Source: Paracentrotus lividus (lineage: Eukaryota; Echinodermata; Echinoidea; Camarodonta; Echinidae). Taken from it: 64,000 bases of DNA. Positions within the stretch are counted from its first letter, which is position 1. Each line of letters starts with the position of its first letter. The DNA lies in NCBI GenBank assembly GCA_940671915.1, contig CALNVZ010003426.1, positions 12,242,647-12,306,646 of the forward strand, given 5' to 3'. Below the pieces are notes generated by a model. That model did no database searches. It was not told the DNA's origin and saw nothing but the letters and a program-made list of their open reading frames with translations. This document shows positions 1 to 10,729 of the stretch, piece by piece. The position numbers and the translations under genes were made by a program.

Positions 1-313
1 GTTTTGTCCTCCATTGTTATGTCAAATTCCGCAGTCCCATATAGATGCAGTATGTCATCGCCTGCCGCTTGGAGTTGAATTTTCTCTGACGGATCATTCA
101 ATTCAGGTCGCTTATTCTCGTCCATACTCCTATACAGGTTATAGGATATAACTGTCACTGCAGCTCCTGAGTCGACCAAGAATTTAGCACGTGTGTCATG
201 AACATTAACTCTTATAAAGGCAGAAAGTCCTGTACTTCTGACGAGTTTAATTATTCTTGGCACACAACTTGTGTTTTGGGGGGCCGGATCCTGGTCGATT
301 GGATCGGCCCGGT
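1..313 (-). CDS. pol: Retrotransposon pol, protease part (partial)
   Basis: The minus-strand frame -1 to gag is open from before the gag stop to base 1. It carries AKFLVDSGAAVTVIS, the aspartic protease active-site motif (DSGA at 173-162), followed by a flap-like region. Retropepsins of this kind cut Gag-Pol polyproteins. The reading frame leaves the window at base 1 with no stop, so reverse transcriptase, RNase H and integrase would lie beyond. The N-terminal boundary is unclear because synthesis would enter by frameshifting. Confidence 0.8.
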
Positions 314-620
314 CTAGTTTCCCGACTCGGCATACTCTGCTGGTGGAGGCGGAGCTGGCTGCTGCTGTTGCATAGTTTGGGCATGTAGGACAGGTTGTGG
401 CTGAGGTGGTGGTACCCACATCGGTTGTTGCGGCTGGGGCGGACCATAACGAGGGGGCACCCAAGTTTGCGGGGCGAATTGTTGAGGTCCCTGGTGTGAG
501 CGGTTGCTAAACCGATTAACATTGGGGCAGTTCCTCGCCAAGTGACCCTCCCTGTTGCACTCATAGCACCGGTTATGAGGTCGACTACCGCGAAATGAAC
601 GTCCAGCGTCATCGTCGTTT
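314..620 (-). pseudogene. gag: Retrotransposon gag C-terminus with zinc knuckle
   Basis: Minus-strand frame with CYECNREGHLARNC, a CX2CX4HX4C nucleocapsid zinc knuckle at about 569-528, followed by a proline/glutamine-rich tail ending in ESGN and a TAG stop at 316-314. It continues the gag of 7343-8222 on the other side of the inserted element. The knuckle binds element RNA during packaging. No start codon of its own is expected. Confidence 0.8.
317..323 (-). promoter_or_regulatory. Candidate -1 ribosomal frameshift heptamer
   Basis: The gag frame ends TCG GGA AAC TAG, so a canonical X XXY YYZ heptamer (G GGA AAC) sits directly before the gag stop. The -1 frame is open through this point and runs into the DSGA protease. 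GGGAAAC is a known slippery site in some retroviruses; use here is inferred from position and frame only. Confidence 0.6.
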
Positions 621-634
621 GTCCCCAGAAGGTA

Positions 635-1265
635 AAAACCAGTTCAAACCAGACCAGTTGAACCAGTTGAAGCCAACTGGTGTACCCTGGAAAGTGAAAA
701 CTGGTCCAGTTGGATTTACCAGTTGTTTTAACTGGACCAGTAACAAATCAACTGGTCCAGTTGAATTTTACCATTTGGATTGTTACTGGTCCAGTTGAAA
801 TCAACTGGTCCAGTTGGATTTGACCAGTTGAATTTTACTGGTCCAGACCAGTTGGATTTGACCAGTTGAATTGTTACTGGTCCAGACCAGTTGGATTTGA
901 CCAGTTGAATTGTTACTGGTCCAGACAGTTGGATTTGACCAGATTGAATTGTTACTGGTCCAGACCAGTTGGATTTGACCAGTTGAATTGTTACTGGTCC
1001 AGACCAGTTGATTGACAGTTGAATTGTATACTGGTCAGACCAGTAACAGTTCAACTGGACCAGTAACGATTCAAACTGACAGTAACAATTCAACTGGACC
1101 AGTAACATTTCAACTGGACCAGTAACATTTCAACTGGACCAGTAACATTTCAACTGGACCAGTAACAATTCAACTGACATATCAACTGGACCAGTACATT
1201 TATGACCAGTAACTTTCAAACTGGACCAGTAACAATTCAACTGGACCAGTAACATTTGAAACTGG
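635..1265. repeat. ACTGG/CCAGT minisatellite, left arm
   Basis: About 630 bp of tandem units of roughly 22 bp built on AACTGGACCAGT, itself nearly palindromic, first in one orientation (ACTGGTCCAGTTGAAT) and then, from about 1040, in the other (CAACTGGACCAGTAACA). Apparent ORFs here are translations of the repeat. Confidence 0.9.
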
Positions 1266-2619
1266 GACAACTTTCCCACCAGTTAAAAATCACTTGAATA
1301 CATGGACTATATTATGCACTTGAAATAACCAGGCACGCTAAAAAAACACCTATCCACACTAGTTATCGATACAATCAAACATACATGCACATTCAATTCA
1401 CGCAATGTTCTACAATGTATTTAAATATTGAATTGATGTTAAAAAGTATAAGATCAAGGTTACAATCTTTATTTATTTTATGCAAAACAGAATGCAATAT
1501 TATTTGGCAATGTAAAAATATTAAAGAAAATAGGACAGTTTAAATAATTCCTTAGTTCTGATTATATTTTTATGATTCACAAGGATTCAGTTTATGTCGT
1601 GTGGCAATTATGTAGTTGTAAGTCCAAATTTCTATCATACTGCAATTCATCTACTATTACCTTTGACTAGGCCAACAAAAATACGCATTAATATAAATAA
1701 TTTGTGTTAAAAAAGATTACTGAACATGTTGAAAGAGTCTACTCCTATGATATAATTATATCAAACATGTGCACATGTCCTTGAAAAAAAATGTACTACA
1801 AATATTCCACAAGTAAAGTACATTGTATTCCAGAAAAAAAATAGTGGTATAGACATTTTGATTACTAGAAATAATCACAATAGAATTCTAATTGTATTAC
1901 ACAAAGTAGATTGATCTCAAGCATATTATTAGTTATCAAGGTATATTTAGAGATAACTTTGTGAACTTTGATATTATAGGGATCAAAACAGTTTACAGCA
2001 TTGAAAGGAAGTCTTGGAACATATCTGCACCCCCTCCCATCCCAAACATTTTAACCACTTGACTGCTGCATGATGCTCAGTTGCACAGTACGGGTATGAC
2101 AAGCGTGGCGCAGGTGTGTCAAAGCAAACAAAGCTCAAGACAATAGCATGAGCACCTAATATTACGTGGTTCGCGCAGTGTACAAATGGCAGCACGTAAT
2201 ATTACGTGGTCCGCAGCCAAGTAGTAACAGGAAAATAGTACAAGGATGTCCAACCGATCTATCATCATTACACTCACATGACTAAACATGTTTTCAGCCA
2301 AATTTACATGAAAAGACTTCACAACTTAAAATTTAAACAGACCTGTGCAAAAAAAATTATGCAATTAAAGTATGTTTCATGAAATCTGGAGTCCTGGTTT
2401 GTCATGAGCCTTGATAGATTATATCAGGATTCAAGTCCTCAAATTTGTGTAATATACATATTCATTGTAATAGGGGCTTCTATATAGAACCAAAGCATCC
2501 ATTATGGCAATATGTATACAAAAAGCTGAATTTTACAATATAAAGATCAGAACATTCTACACATGTAAGAACAATAAATGCATCAAAAAACATACTCAAT
2601 ACAAGGTACGGTGGTACTG

Positions 2620-3983
2620 TTACAATAAAATTAAGAAATGGAGGCACCAGTGACACACCCAGGAGTGTGTCTCCTGTACATAATGTACTTGAAGGAAGAA
2701 GTTTGATGATCTGGGTTCACTAAGTTTATATTCATAGTTTTTTGTAAAGAATTTCAATGATGAGCCAGCAAAGGATTTTACAGAAGGGACACTACCTAGA
2801 ATATATGAGGATTTGCTTCAAAGTTAAATTATCATTGCACAAACACACTGAAAGCGATTCCACAGTAAATGTAGGAGTCAAGCCAATACTAACGCCATTT
2901 CTTGTCTTTGAATGAATGAAGCAGCTGATCAAGCGGAATATAATTGTCTCCTTGTTGCAGCCATAATCAGGTATTAACAAAGGCTGTAATATATCATTAT
3001 TTCCAAAGTATTATGTCATGTCAATCAATAAGAATGTTTCCACACTCTTGATTTGATGTGTGCAGATTGATGTAAATTGGCTAAATACATTAGCCATGTA
3101 GATTTTTGGTTAAATGAGAAAATCCTGTGCCATACTTTGAGAGATATCAAATACTGCATGGTATTCTGCTCAGATACTGCAAACCTCGTTGAACATCAAC
3201 ATGAGCTGAAGGTTTTTTCTCTGCAAATTTAACTTCCAGATAGTCCCTTCTACTTTCAAATATAGTAGCCACCTAAAGCAAGACGAGGGAAGATGGAAAT
3301 AAAACAAATGATATTTACATGTAGTCAATGGTGTTAAAAAACCCCCAAAAAAAACAACAAAAACACAAAACAGAAACAAATTGTGTGAATTCCTACAAAT
3401 GTATCATTAGCCCACATGTACATCAATTAACCAGTTTTCTGCACAACTCAAAGAGTTACGTCTTCCGTATCAGATTCTTTTTCTATATGGAAAGGATAAA
3501 TGATAATTTTTACACACTTACTGTTCGGCTTTACTTTCTAAAACCCCATATTGAAGGAGATTTATAATTATACTTTTTTCAACGAAAACCATATAAAACT
3601 CACAGCTTGCTGACATAAACTGACAAATTAAACCAGTACATGGGGGTGTTGATGTTACCCATATCAATTTTATTACCTCGGCAGTGGCGGATCCAGGACT
3701 CAGGATAGGGGGACGGGGCGGCATCTTCGATTTTAACACTGTTACGGTCAATGAAAGGTTTCAAATTATAGGGGGGCCGTCCCCTGCATCCCCGCTCGGA
3801 TCCGCCACTGCCTGTTCAATGTACCATGATTAGATGTACACAATCATTCTAATTTCTCAACTCATTGATATTTCCTTACCTCTGTCTCAGGAATCACATG
3901 TTGTTTATAGTACAGCTGCAGGCTTTCGGTGAAGTTAATGTGAGCCGCCTCTCGATTTTGGATGCCATCGAACGCAGTCAATT
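2620..3983 (-). CDS. Three 3' exons of an unrecognised gene inside the element
   Basis: Minus-strand exons at 3983-3880 (104 nt), 3272-3185 (88 nt) and 2795-2620 (176 nt, TAA at 2622-2620) each have AG acceptors, the first two GT donors, and compatible phases (1-0, 0-1, 1-stop). They give an open peptide of about 122 residues containing NREAAHINFTESLQLYYKQH, RRDYLEVKFAEKKPSAHVDV and KSFAGSSLKFFTKNYEYKL. I do not recognise the family. The last residues (WVCHWCLHFLILL) may be read-through of a missed donor after NFFLQ. The exon at 3983-3880 has a degenerate tandem copy at about 4505-4396. The 5' part of the gene was not found, so this looks like a captured gene fragment. Confidence 0.5.
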
Positions 3984-4510
3984 CTGTATAAAATGTACAC
4001 AAATTATGAATTAATTAAAATGATGTAATTTTATAACAAAATAGTGTGATTCCTAACAAGATGTATTATTAGCCTACATCAATTAACAGTTTTCTGTACA
4101 CCTCAAGTAAGATATCTTCTGTTATCAGATTCTTTATTTTATTGGAAAAGATAAATGATGATTATCTTAGCACACATACTGTTCTCTTTATTTTCTAAAA
4201 CCCTGTATTGAAAAAAAAAAAAAAATATATAATTTTTTAAAGAAAAACCTATATAAAACTCCACAGGTGGCTGACGTAAACATGCAAACAAGTACAAGTA
4301 CAAGGGGGTGTGGATGTTACCCATATTAATTATTTACCTGTTATGTACCATGCATTACAGGTACACAAATCAGGCCTACATTGATAATTTCCTACCTCTG
4401 TCTCAGGAAACCACGTGTTGTTTTAGCTACAGCTGCAGCTCGGATCAGAATGCAATGTGAAGCCTTCTCGATTTTGGACATGCAGGATAGAGCAGTCAAG
4501 TTCTGATATA
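3330..4510. repeat. Diverged tandem duplication (exon plus intron)
   Basis: 3330-3990 and 4010-4510 align along their length (for example CCCATATC/TTAATT stretches, the TTACCTCTGTCTCAGGAA exon edge and the TTCTCGATTTTGGA exon core). The second copy has stops and indels in the exon. The first copy carries a MITE at 3682-3810 that the second lacks, so the MITE inserted after duplication. Confidence 0.75.
3682..3810. mobile_element. CAGTGGCGGATCC MITE
   Basis: Inverted ends CAGTGGCGGATCC and GGATCCGCCACTG with G-rich and C-rich interiors. The neighbouring duplicate copy (4330-4345) shows the empty site. Related copies occur at 5177-5329 and 56563-56720. Confidence 0.75.
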
Positions 4511-4719
4511 CAATGATACAAAACTATATATTAATTAAAATGATTAATTATACACACCAAAAAAAGCTCACTCAACTAATAATTACAATACCTGAAGAAC
4601 AAAAAAATCCAAACATAACCAGGAAAAAAAATTGTTTCTCAGATATAACAGTACTTTCATTATATTTTCAACAAAATTATAAAAAAGAATATAAAAGTAC
4701 AGCATATACTCTCTAGTGA

Positions 4720-4945
4720 CAGATTTCGTAGAAAATTATGCATCAAAATGTACCTGCAGGTAGGTTGGAGGTACGACACATAGAAGTTTTTACAAGTCCT
4801 TACCAATACAACAGAAAATTTGGGAATCACAGAAATTGGGCCACAACGTCTACATGCAAGAAAAATGACAATATGCATGCCATGCGTGTGATTAACAGCA
4901 TGCGTGTGTCCCGTAGCCTACGCCTTGTTGTGACCACCGCATAAT
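4720..4945. mobile_element. Harbinger-like MITE relic
   Basis: Shares TTTCGTAGAAAATT, the AGAAGTTTTTACAA core and the right end CCCGTAGCCTACG..TTGTGACC.CCGCA with the intact element at 26468-26718. Its left terminus is missing. A further TTGTGACCACCGCG end lies at about 5097-5115. Confidence 0.55.
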
Positions 4946-5176
4946 ATAGCTGCCTGCATAGGCCTATAGCTGTCGTGGGCCAATTTGTAATTTAACCTCC
5001 TGCATGTCATACCTGCAATGTGTGTATCTGAAAAGAAACTAGAATTCTAACTCTAAGAAATCTGTCAAAGACAGTTGCACGTTGCACATACAACCTGTTG
5101 TGACCACCGCGCTGGCGTAGAATCTAAATATTCAAAATTGAATGACGACGCGTGCCAGCAAAACCAATCAAACATT

Positions 5177-5329
5177 CAGTGGCAGATTTAGGCAGGGGCG
5201 CAGGGGACGCGTGCCCCCTATAATATAATTTATAATTTGATAACCACTCATTGACCGTACTAGTATTTTGTTAAAATTTGAACATTTTTTGGCGGTGCCC
5301 CCCCCCCCCCCCATCCTTATCCGCCACTG
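5177..5329. mobile_element. CAGTGGC MITE with 6-bp TSD
   Basis: Begins CAGTGGCAGATTTAGG and ends CCTTATCCGCCACTG, flanked by AACATT at 5171-5176 and 5330-5335. Includes a C14 tract. Confidence 0.7.
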
Positions 5330-5666
5330 AACATTTCTTTCGTTAAATATAAGTAAATCTATCTCTGATTTTCTGATTATCATGTTGAGCTTGGCCTCTC
5401 TTAGCTCAACTCATCAACTGAGAGTGATGAGAGAAAACAGAGAAATGTTCTACAAAAAAATCAATTCATTAAGAAAAAACTGATTAATTTCACAAATTGC
5501 AATATATTTTAGACCCATTATTTGAACTTTTCAAAGTAACACTTTGTAAAATCATAAATATTCAGAGACACACACTAATTAATTCATGCACAAACTACAG
5601 CAAAACCATATTTAAAGTCATATATTGCCAACGGCAACGGCATCATCATCGATGCTGCTAGCCCGC

Positions 5667-5692
5667 GGACGCCGCCACAAGTGGCGGCGTCC
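5667..5692. repeat. Perfect GC-rich palindrome
   Basis: GGACGCCGCCAC, two A, then its exact complement GTGGCGGCGTCC, standing out from AT-rich surroundings. Nearby AGCAGCATC..GCTAGC and the GCCGCCAC at about 6407 suggest part of a decayed inverted-repeat element. Confidence 0.6.
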
Positions 5693-6879
5693 TGAAGTAA
5701 ACATATACATCTGCCCAAGCTCACCGTCCTCCCCAATAAAACATGAAATTCAACCCCCCAAAAAATGTTATAACAAATGATACACATACATCAATGACAC
5801 TTACCTCAGCATACACCCCGGGAGATTTGAAGAAAATAACATATATTAGCCCCCAAAATAAGATGATTTCCTTTGATTTCCGTCATGCCCTGAAATTTGT
5901 CCGATCCGCCATGTTGATTAAGCTGCTAGTATATTAGTATCGTGCGTAGCCTTTGATCAAGAAGTTCAGTTTGTATAGTTTTTAAGTTTCATTACGAAAA
6001 AGAGGCTGACGCAGGAAAAATGTGTTCAAAAAATAAAATAACAATAACCATGACTATTCATGTAATTAATCTCATTTATTTTGTTAATTACCACATAATG
6101 AAATAAAAACATAATTATGTTTATAATGACTTGTCTAAAGGCTAACGATGGCAATATCCATGACGCATGCGTATTACTATTACAAAGACAAAACTTCAAC
6201 ACGAATTTGTTTACTGAAAAGTCTGGAGATTTGACCCCCAAATTCATTATGATCCAAAAGTATCAACAAAGACGTAGTGTTCCGGTCTCATTTGTAAGTA
6301 TATATTAAAGTAATATATGTGGCATTTTATTGATAAGGATTTAAGTTATTGCCCGGAAAAGCGGCGGAAAACGGCTTCACATGGCCGTTAAAGTTCAATA
6401 AAGCGTAGCCGCCACACTTCGTGTGCGGGCTAGTCGTAGTAACGATGCTGCATGCTGCAACATGTTAGAAACACCCACATAAAAACTATATGTGGCCATG
6501 CAATACACATGTGAGATTCAGCGATAGATGGATATTTGTTTTTACTTAACATGGGATACTAAGTTACTATTCAATTTATGATTTCTTACCTTGATAACTT
6601 ATCCAAGATCTACATTCCATCAATCAACAGGATATTTGCAGGAATTAGCTGTAAACTGTAACGCTTGTGAGACAGAGAAAAATGCGCCAAACTGAGCTGA
6701 GTGCTAATGATGATGTAATGCTGGTATTTCCAAAAATACTCTCTGCTGATTGCTGAAACATTATGATGGGATAGGGCCTATATCTAGTCTATGCCCTGTT
6801 GCCTTTATCTAATTTAAACAAGTGGCATACATTCAACACCCTCCCCAACAAAAAAGAAAAAAAAAAAAGAAGATTAATA

Positions 6880-6983
6880 AACCAATTTAAAAAAAAAATT
6901 ATAAAAAAAAAAAAAAAAATGAAAAATGAAAAATGAAAATGGATCTGACGTTAGTCTACATAAATTGAACTAATAAAATCATT

Positions 6984-7025
<42 letters not shown>

Positions 7026-7110
7026 AAAAATGAAAATGAAAAATGAAAAATGGATCTTACGTTAGTCTACATAAATTGAACTAATAAAATCATTATTTAA
7101 AAAAAAAAAA
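6880..7110 (+). repeat. Duplicated A-rich unit
   Basis: A unit with ATGGATCT(G/T)ACGTTAGTC and AATAAAATCATTATTTAAAA is present twice (about 6930-6990 and 7040-7101), each followed by a long poly-A and preceded by AAAATGA repeats. It may be a SINE-like tail or a slippage duplication. Confidence 0.5.
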
Positions 7111-7116
7111 AAAAAA

Positions 7117-7335
7117 AAATCCAACTGGTCTTAACTCTTACTGGAAATAAAACTCACACACCAGTTACCAACTGGTGAACTGGAATTAGAACTGGTGTGG
7201 TCAATTCTGCAAATTGCTACTCAATAGGGGCTAAGAGACCAGTTACAATCAACTGGATCCAGTTAGATTTAACTGGTACCAGTATAACTCAACTGGAACC
7301 AGTTGGAATTTCTTACTGGTCTCAACTGGTTTTTC
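7117..7335. repeat. ACTGG/CCAGT repeats, right arm
   Basis: A shorter, more diverged array of the same ACTGGT/ACCAGT motif, ending in the inverted terminus at 7324-7342. It begins just after a poly-A tract. Confidence 0.8.
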
Positions 7336-7342
7336 CTTCTGG

Positions 7343-8222
7343 GTCCCTCCTTCCGAAGCGTCTATCGCCAGTGACATTGTTCTCCCTAGTGCTATTCTCC
7401 GCCTGTTGCTTCAATAGTAATGACAGTTTACTAAGGCTCTCGTCGATTGATGTGACGCGGCGTTCAACATCGGCGAGGCGGTCCGCGTTGACGTTTATTG
7501 ATGAAGAGGACGAAAGCGCCCTAATCTGTCGATAACCATTGTGGCTGCTCTCTTCCCGTAGATTAAAATATCGCTCCGCTATCTCTCGTGCTTCCTGGAG
7601 ATTCTTGGGCTCGTGCATTCCAACTGTCAGCGTCATGTTATTGTCTCCAAGTCCTCTAAGAAAATGCCTGGTGCTGATCGTCTCAATAGTCGAAGCATCG
7701 GCGCTTGGATATCCAAAAGTTGTTAGTCTCCTCACGTCGGCGGCGTAATCTGCGATTGTTTCCTTGGATCCCAGACGTCTTCCTTCCAATTGGGACACAA
7801 ATGAGGCTGGTGTTTTCCTGTTTTCGAACCTTTCGCTAAGGGCCGCTACCAGCTTGTCAAAGTCACCGGTAACTTCTGAGGAAAGTTGTTGGAATGCAAA
7901 AATCGGCTGCATCCTTTCGAAGACAAGCAAGCATTCGGAATCTCTTCTCGTTGTCATTCCACCCACATGCCTCTGCAATATTGTGGAATGAAAATAAGAA
8001 GCTCTCCCATGGGCGGGTCCCGTCATATTGTTCTTGATGAGGAAGTTGGATAGCTGCTCTCTGCTGTGGAGGGGGTCTGAACTGGATCTCCTCATCATGC
8101 CCATCTTCATCTATTTCCTCTTCCCCGCTCAGTTGCCGAGCATGCAACCGTGCGTCATTTAGCTCCATTTTAAGTTCCCTAATTTCTTGTTCAAGATCCA
8201 CTTTTCTCCGTCTCTTTGCCAT
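7343..8222 (-). pseudogene. gag: Retrotransposon gag, capsid part, frameshifted
   Basis: Two overlapping minus-strand frames (8222-7863 and 8110-7322) together cover a gag capsid region. The first has a basic N-terminus (MAKRRRKVDL) and a Q-rich, acidic stretch, then YDGTRPWESFLFSF. The second has the typical gypsy capsid features QLEGRRLGSKETIADYA and AEAR-like helices with REIAERYF. The frame changes near 7910, in a run of five T (minus strand) where four would keep the frame open, so an indel or a homopolymer miscall is likely. Gag is cut at 7343 by the inverted-repeat insertion; the last 7 residues of the long frame (PEGKTS region) come from the insertion terminus. Gag would form the cytoplasmic particle that packages element RNA. 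Confidence 0.85.
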
Positions 8223-8246
8223 TTCGATGAGCGTGTTTAAGTTCTA

Positions 8247-8264
8247 ATCCCACCGCTGCCACCA
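8247..8264 (-). other. Primer-binding site, tRNA-Leu-like
   Basis: The minus strand reads TGGTGGCAGCGGTGGGAT one base after the LTR ends. It is complementary to a mature tRNA 3' end (CCA plus acceptor and T-arm), most like tRNA-Leu or tRNA-Ser. Leucine-type priming is known for sea urchin gypsy elements. This is a primer site and not a tRNA gene. Confidence 0.75.
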
Positions 8265-8458
8265 GTGTTACAAGATTATAATTAATGAATGTTTGTGGAT
8301 AGCACTCTCGAGCTCTCTTCCTCAATCTCTAGTTATTCAAGTCTCTCACTAGCTTTACAGTAGCGTGGCTCTCTCGATTCCTTCCAATTAAACTCTGCAG
8401 CTAACAACTCAATTGGCGAAATAAATGAGATGACTTGTGTGTTCACATTAACTTGAAG

Positions 8459-8464
8459 TTTATT
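8459..8464 (-). terminator. LTR polyadenylation signal
   Basis: AATAAA on the minus strand, lying between the TATA box and the inner LTR edge. This placement fits the end of R in a retrotransposon LTR. Confidence 0.45.
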
Positions 8465-8591
8465 ACGGATATCTGAATTATCAAAGTTTCAGCACAATAT
8501 TATGTTCTCTAGTCCTTGTTTGAGAGAGAGTTATTATGTCCGAAAGCTACCAGAGCGCGAGAGCAAGTCCTCCTTTTCTGGATCCTACGCT

Positions 8592-8601
8592 GTATTTATA
8601 C
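8592..8601 (-). promoter_or_regulatory. LTR TATA box
   Basis: The minus strand reads GTATAAATAC, about 130 bp upstream of the AATAAA in the same LTR, as expected for a U3 promoter. Confidence 0.55.
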
Positions 8602-9088
8602 ACAGTTTAATTTATACTGTCCTCGACCAGCGCGGCCTCCGAAGAAGGCCACAAATCCGACCCCGCACTGAGGACAGATTCTGGCCTCAACTGAGGTCAG
8701 CTAGAAGGCTGCACGCGACTCCATCCTCGCTGCTATGTAACTCAAGGGCAAGCTCGGCACGCGAACAAGACCCTGGCGTTACGCAACAACGAGGCTAGAC
8801 TACTCGAGGTCGAATAACAACTCCGCACGCGACTCTATCCTCGCTGTTACGCAACGCAAGGGCAAACTCGACACGCGAGCGAGACCCTGGCGTTATATAA
8901 CACCGAGGCTAGACTAGTCCAGATCGAAAACAACTAAATTACTAACACATGCGCATACAAGGGCGAAATAACGTCGTAAAAGGGGCCAAGGACTAGAGAT
9001 TGACATGGACTGCAAAATGAATCATCATAAAACGTACAATGCGAGAATAGGCATGAGTCAATGACTGCTAACATTTAAATTCGTAACA

Positions 9089-9803
9089 GTATATTATCAC
9101 CCCGGTCATTGGATTCATCTTATTATTTGCAATATTTTCTAGCATCTTGCGCCCACTGAGGCGTGAAACATCGGGATTTTGTGTGAATAGTAGAATAAGA
9201 GGTACTCCCCCAATACAATCGTCCTGTTTAAGCAAAGTAAAAACTAAAATTTTGGCCCATACATGACAAAATAGCCTTTCCAGTCTCACGTGCTCACCGA
9301 ATCATGAATTTTTAAGTAAGTGCCGTAGGATCATTGACACATGTCCAAAGGTTCTAAACATAACAAGACAAATGTTATTGAGATGATTTTTAGTGCATAA
9401 AATACCTGATCATAATTTAAAAATGGCAAAACAGAAATTCCATCATATTTGATCGAATATACCATGTAAAATACGCAAAAACGGCAGTTTTGGAAATTTT
9501 AAGACAGTGCCTACTCAACCGTGACATTTTACCATTAACCCATTTTTATGAATAGGGCACACATCTGGCATTTTTTTTTTGCCTTCAACCATCGCTCACT
9601 GAAGCATGGCATGATGATTCTTCCTAAAAAAAAAAGCTCACGTGGTAGCTAATACTATTACCTACAGGGACATATAATTAGATTTTTTTTTTTTAAATTC
9701 CACCTGGTTAAAAAATTATTAACATCTGAAACAGAGAAACTTACTTTTTGTATTGTGTTTATATATCTCTCTCTCCCACACGAACACACACATCTATCCC
9801 CCA

Positions 9804-9841
<38 letters not shown>

Positions 9842-10111
9842 AACCCAACATCAATTTGAGATTACTACGCAAATCATATTTATTCCATTTATTTACATAA
9901 GAAATATATAGTACTTGCAAGTGAACAGAACCATTTAAGGCAACATCAACATGATCAACATTGTTATTTTACCATTGTTTACGTAAAATGGTGGCTTATA
10001 TTAATAACCTGATCAATACCCTAAAAGAAAACATAATATTTTGCAGGTAAAAAAAAAAGGTATATATTTGTATCCATATTAAACCCGTATTCAAATCCAA
10101 AGTAAAGCATT

Positions 10112-10168
<57 letters not shown>

Positions 10169-10181
10169 NNNNNNNNNNNNN

Positions 10182-10234
<53 letters not shown>

Positions 10235-10687
10235 CAGAGAGAAGGAGAGAGAGAGAGAGGAAATTACCCTTCTTCATATATATACGTATTATTCTATAGT
10301 AACATGAGCATATTCCTGTCCGAACTGAAGGTTCGCAAATTATGATTACAGAGAGTGTTCTTATATATATGGTGTGAAAATATAGAATGTAATGAATACA
10401 AATAAAATGATAAGAATCTTTTTTACTTTTTCATTTCTTATAATTATTTTCACATTTATATATAAATAGACTGAAGTAAATTATAAATATAGAGTAAAGG
10501 ATGTAGGTCATACGTATTAAAATCATTTTCTCGTTTCCCAACCGACCTCTTGGAAGCACCTCGTTTGGTTCGTGTTTTGTTTTATTATTTCTTTATTATT
10601 AATTTTTTTAATGAAGGCAGACCTAAAAAAACCTGAATAAGAAGTTACATCTCGGCGAGGCCACAACTATAACATTAACTAAGAAAT

Positions 10688-10729
<42 letters not shown>

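Larger units (their letters stand above)
625..7342. mobile_element. Inverted-repeat DNA element with 4-bp TSD, inserted in gag
   Basis: The ends are inverted: CCAGAAGGTAAAAACCAGTT at 625 and its near-complement ending TTCCTTCTGG at 7342. Both are flanked by GTCC (621-624 and 7343-7346), a 4-bp target duplication. Inside each end are arrays of ACTGG/CCAGT motifs (long on the left, short on the right). The 5.8 kb interior is ordinary AT-rich DNA with three host-like exons on the minus strand, a local duplication, two CAGTGGC MITEs and A-rich repeats. No transposase was recognised, so it is called non-autonomous; the superfamily is unknown (4-bp duplications occur in Sola and Ginger, for example). 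Confidence 0.75.
1..9088 (-). mobile_element. Ty3/gypsy-like LTR retrotransposon, 5' part, interrupted
   Basis: Reading on the minus strand from 9088 downwards one meets an LTR (9088-8266), a primer-binding site, a gag capsid region (8222-7343), a 6.7 kb foreign insertion (7342-625), then the gag zinc knuckle (about 569-528), a gag stop and a protease with a DSGA active site (173-162). Pol continues past base 1, so reverse transcriptase, integrase and the second LTR are outside the window. Gag-knuckle-protease order is that of Ty3/gypsy elements. The capsid frame is broken near 7910, and the knuckle frame is offset by one base from the capsid after removing the insertion and one target duplication, so this copy is either dead or miscalled at homopolymers. 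Confidence 0.85.
8266..9088 (-). repeat. 5' LTR of the gypsy-like element
   Basis: The segment starts TGTTAC and ends GTAACA on the plus strand, the short inverted termini expected of an LTR, and directly abuts the primer-binding site at 8264. It contains a TATA box and, downstream of it on the minus strand, an AATAAA signal, giving a U3-R-U5 order. The outer edge at 9088 is chosen from the GTAACA mirror of the inner edge; the partner LTR needed to prove it is outside the window. Confidence 0.7.

Noticed and set aside
728-1108. ORF with repeated WSGPVTIQLVKSN-like text
   Set aside because: It is the translation of the ACTGG/CCAGT minisatellite; other frames give similar repeats.
635-1265. 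CRISPR-like array of short regular repeats
   Set aside because: Units are contiguous, partly inverted midway, without unique spacers, in a eukaryotic genome next to a transposon end.
3518-3751. Minus-strand ORF MTVTVLKSKMPPRPPILSPG..
   Set aside because: Spans a MITE inserted in an intron; no splice or homology support.
5800-5925. ATGGCGG start-like sequence and a GAG|GTAAGT donor as first exon of the gene at 3983-2620
   Set aside because: The ATGGCGG frame stops after nine codons, and the frame needed to join the exon at 3983 contains a TGA.
7197-7748. Plus-strand ORFs over the gag region
   Set aside because: Antisense shadows of the minus-strand gag, with no protein-like features.
8247-8264. 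tRNA gene fragment
   Set aside because: It is the complement of a tRNA 3' end positioned next to an LTR, so a primer-binding site; no cloverleaf around it.
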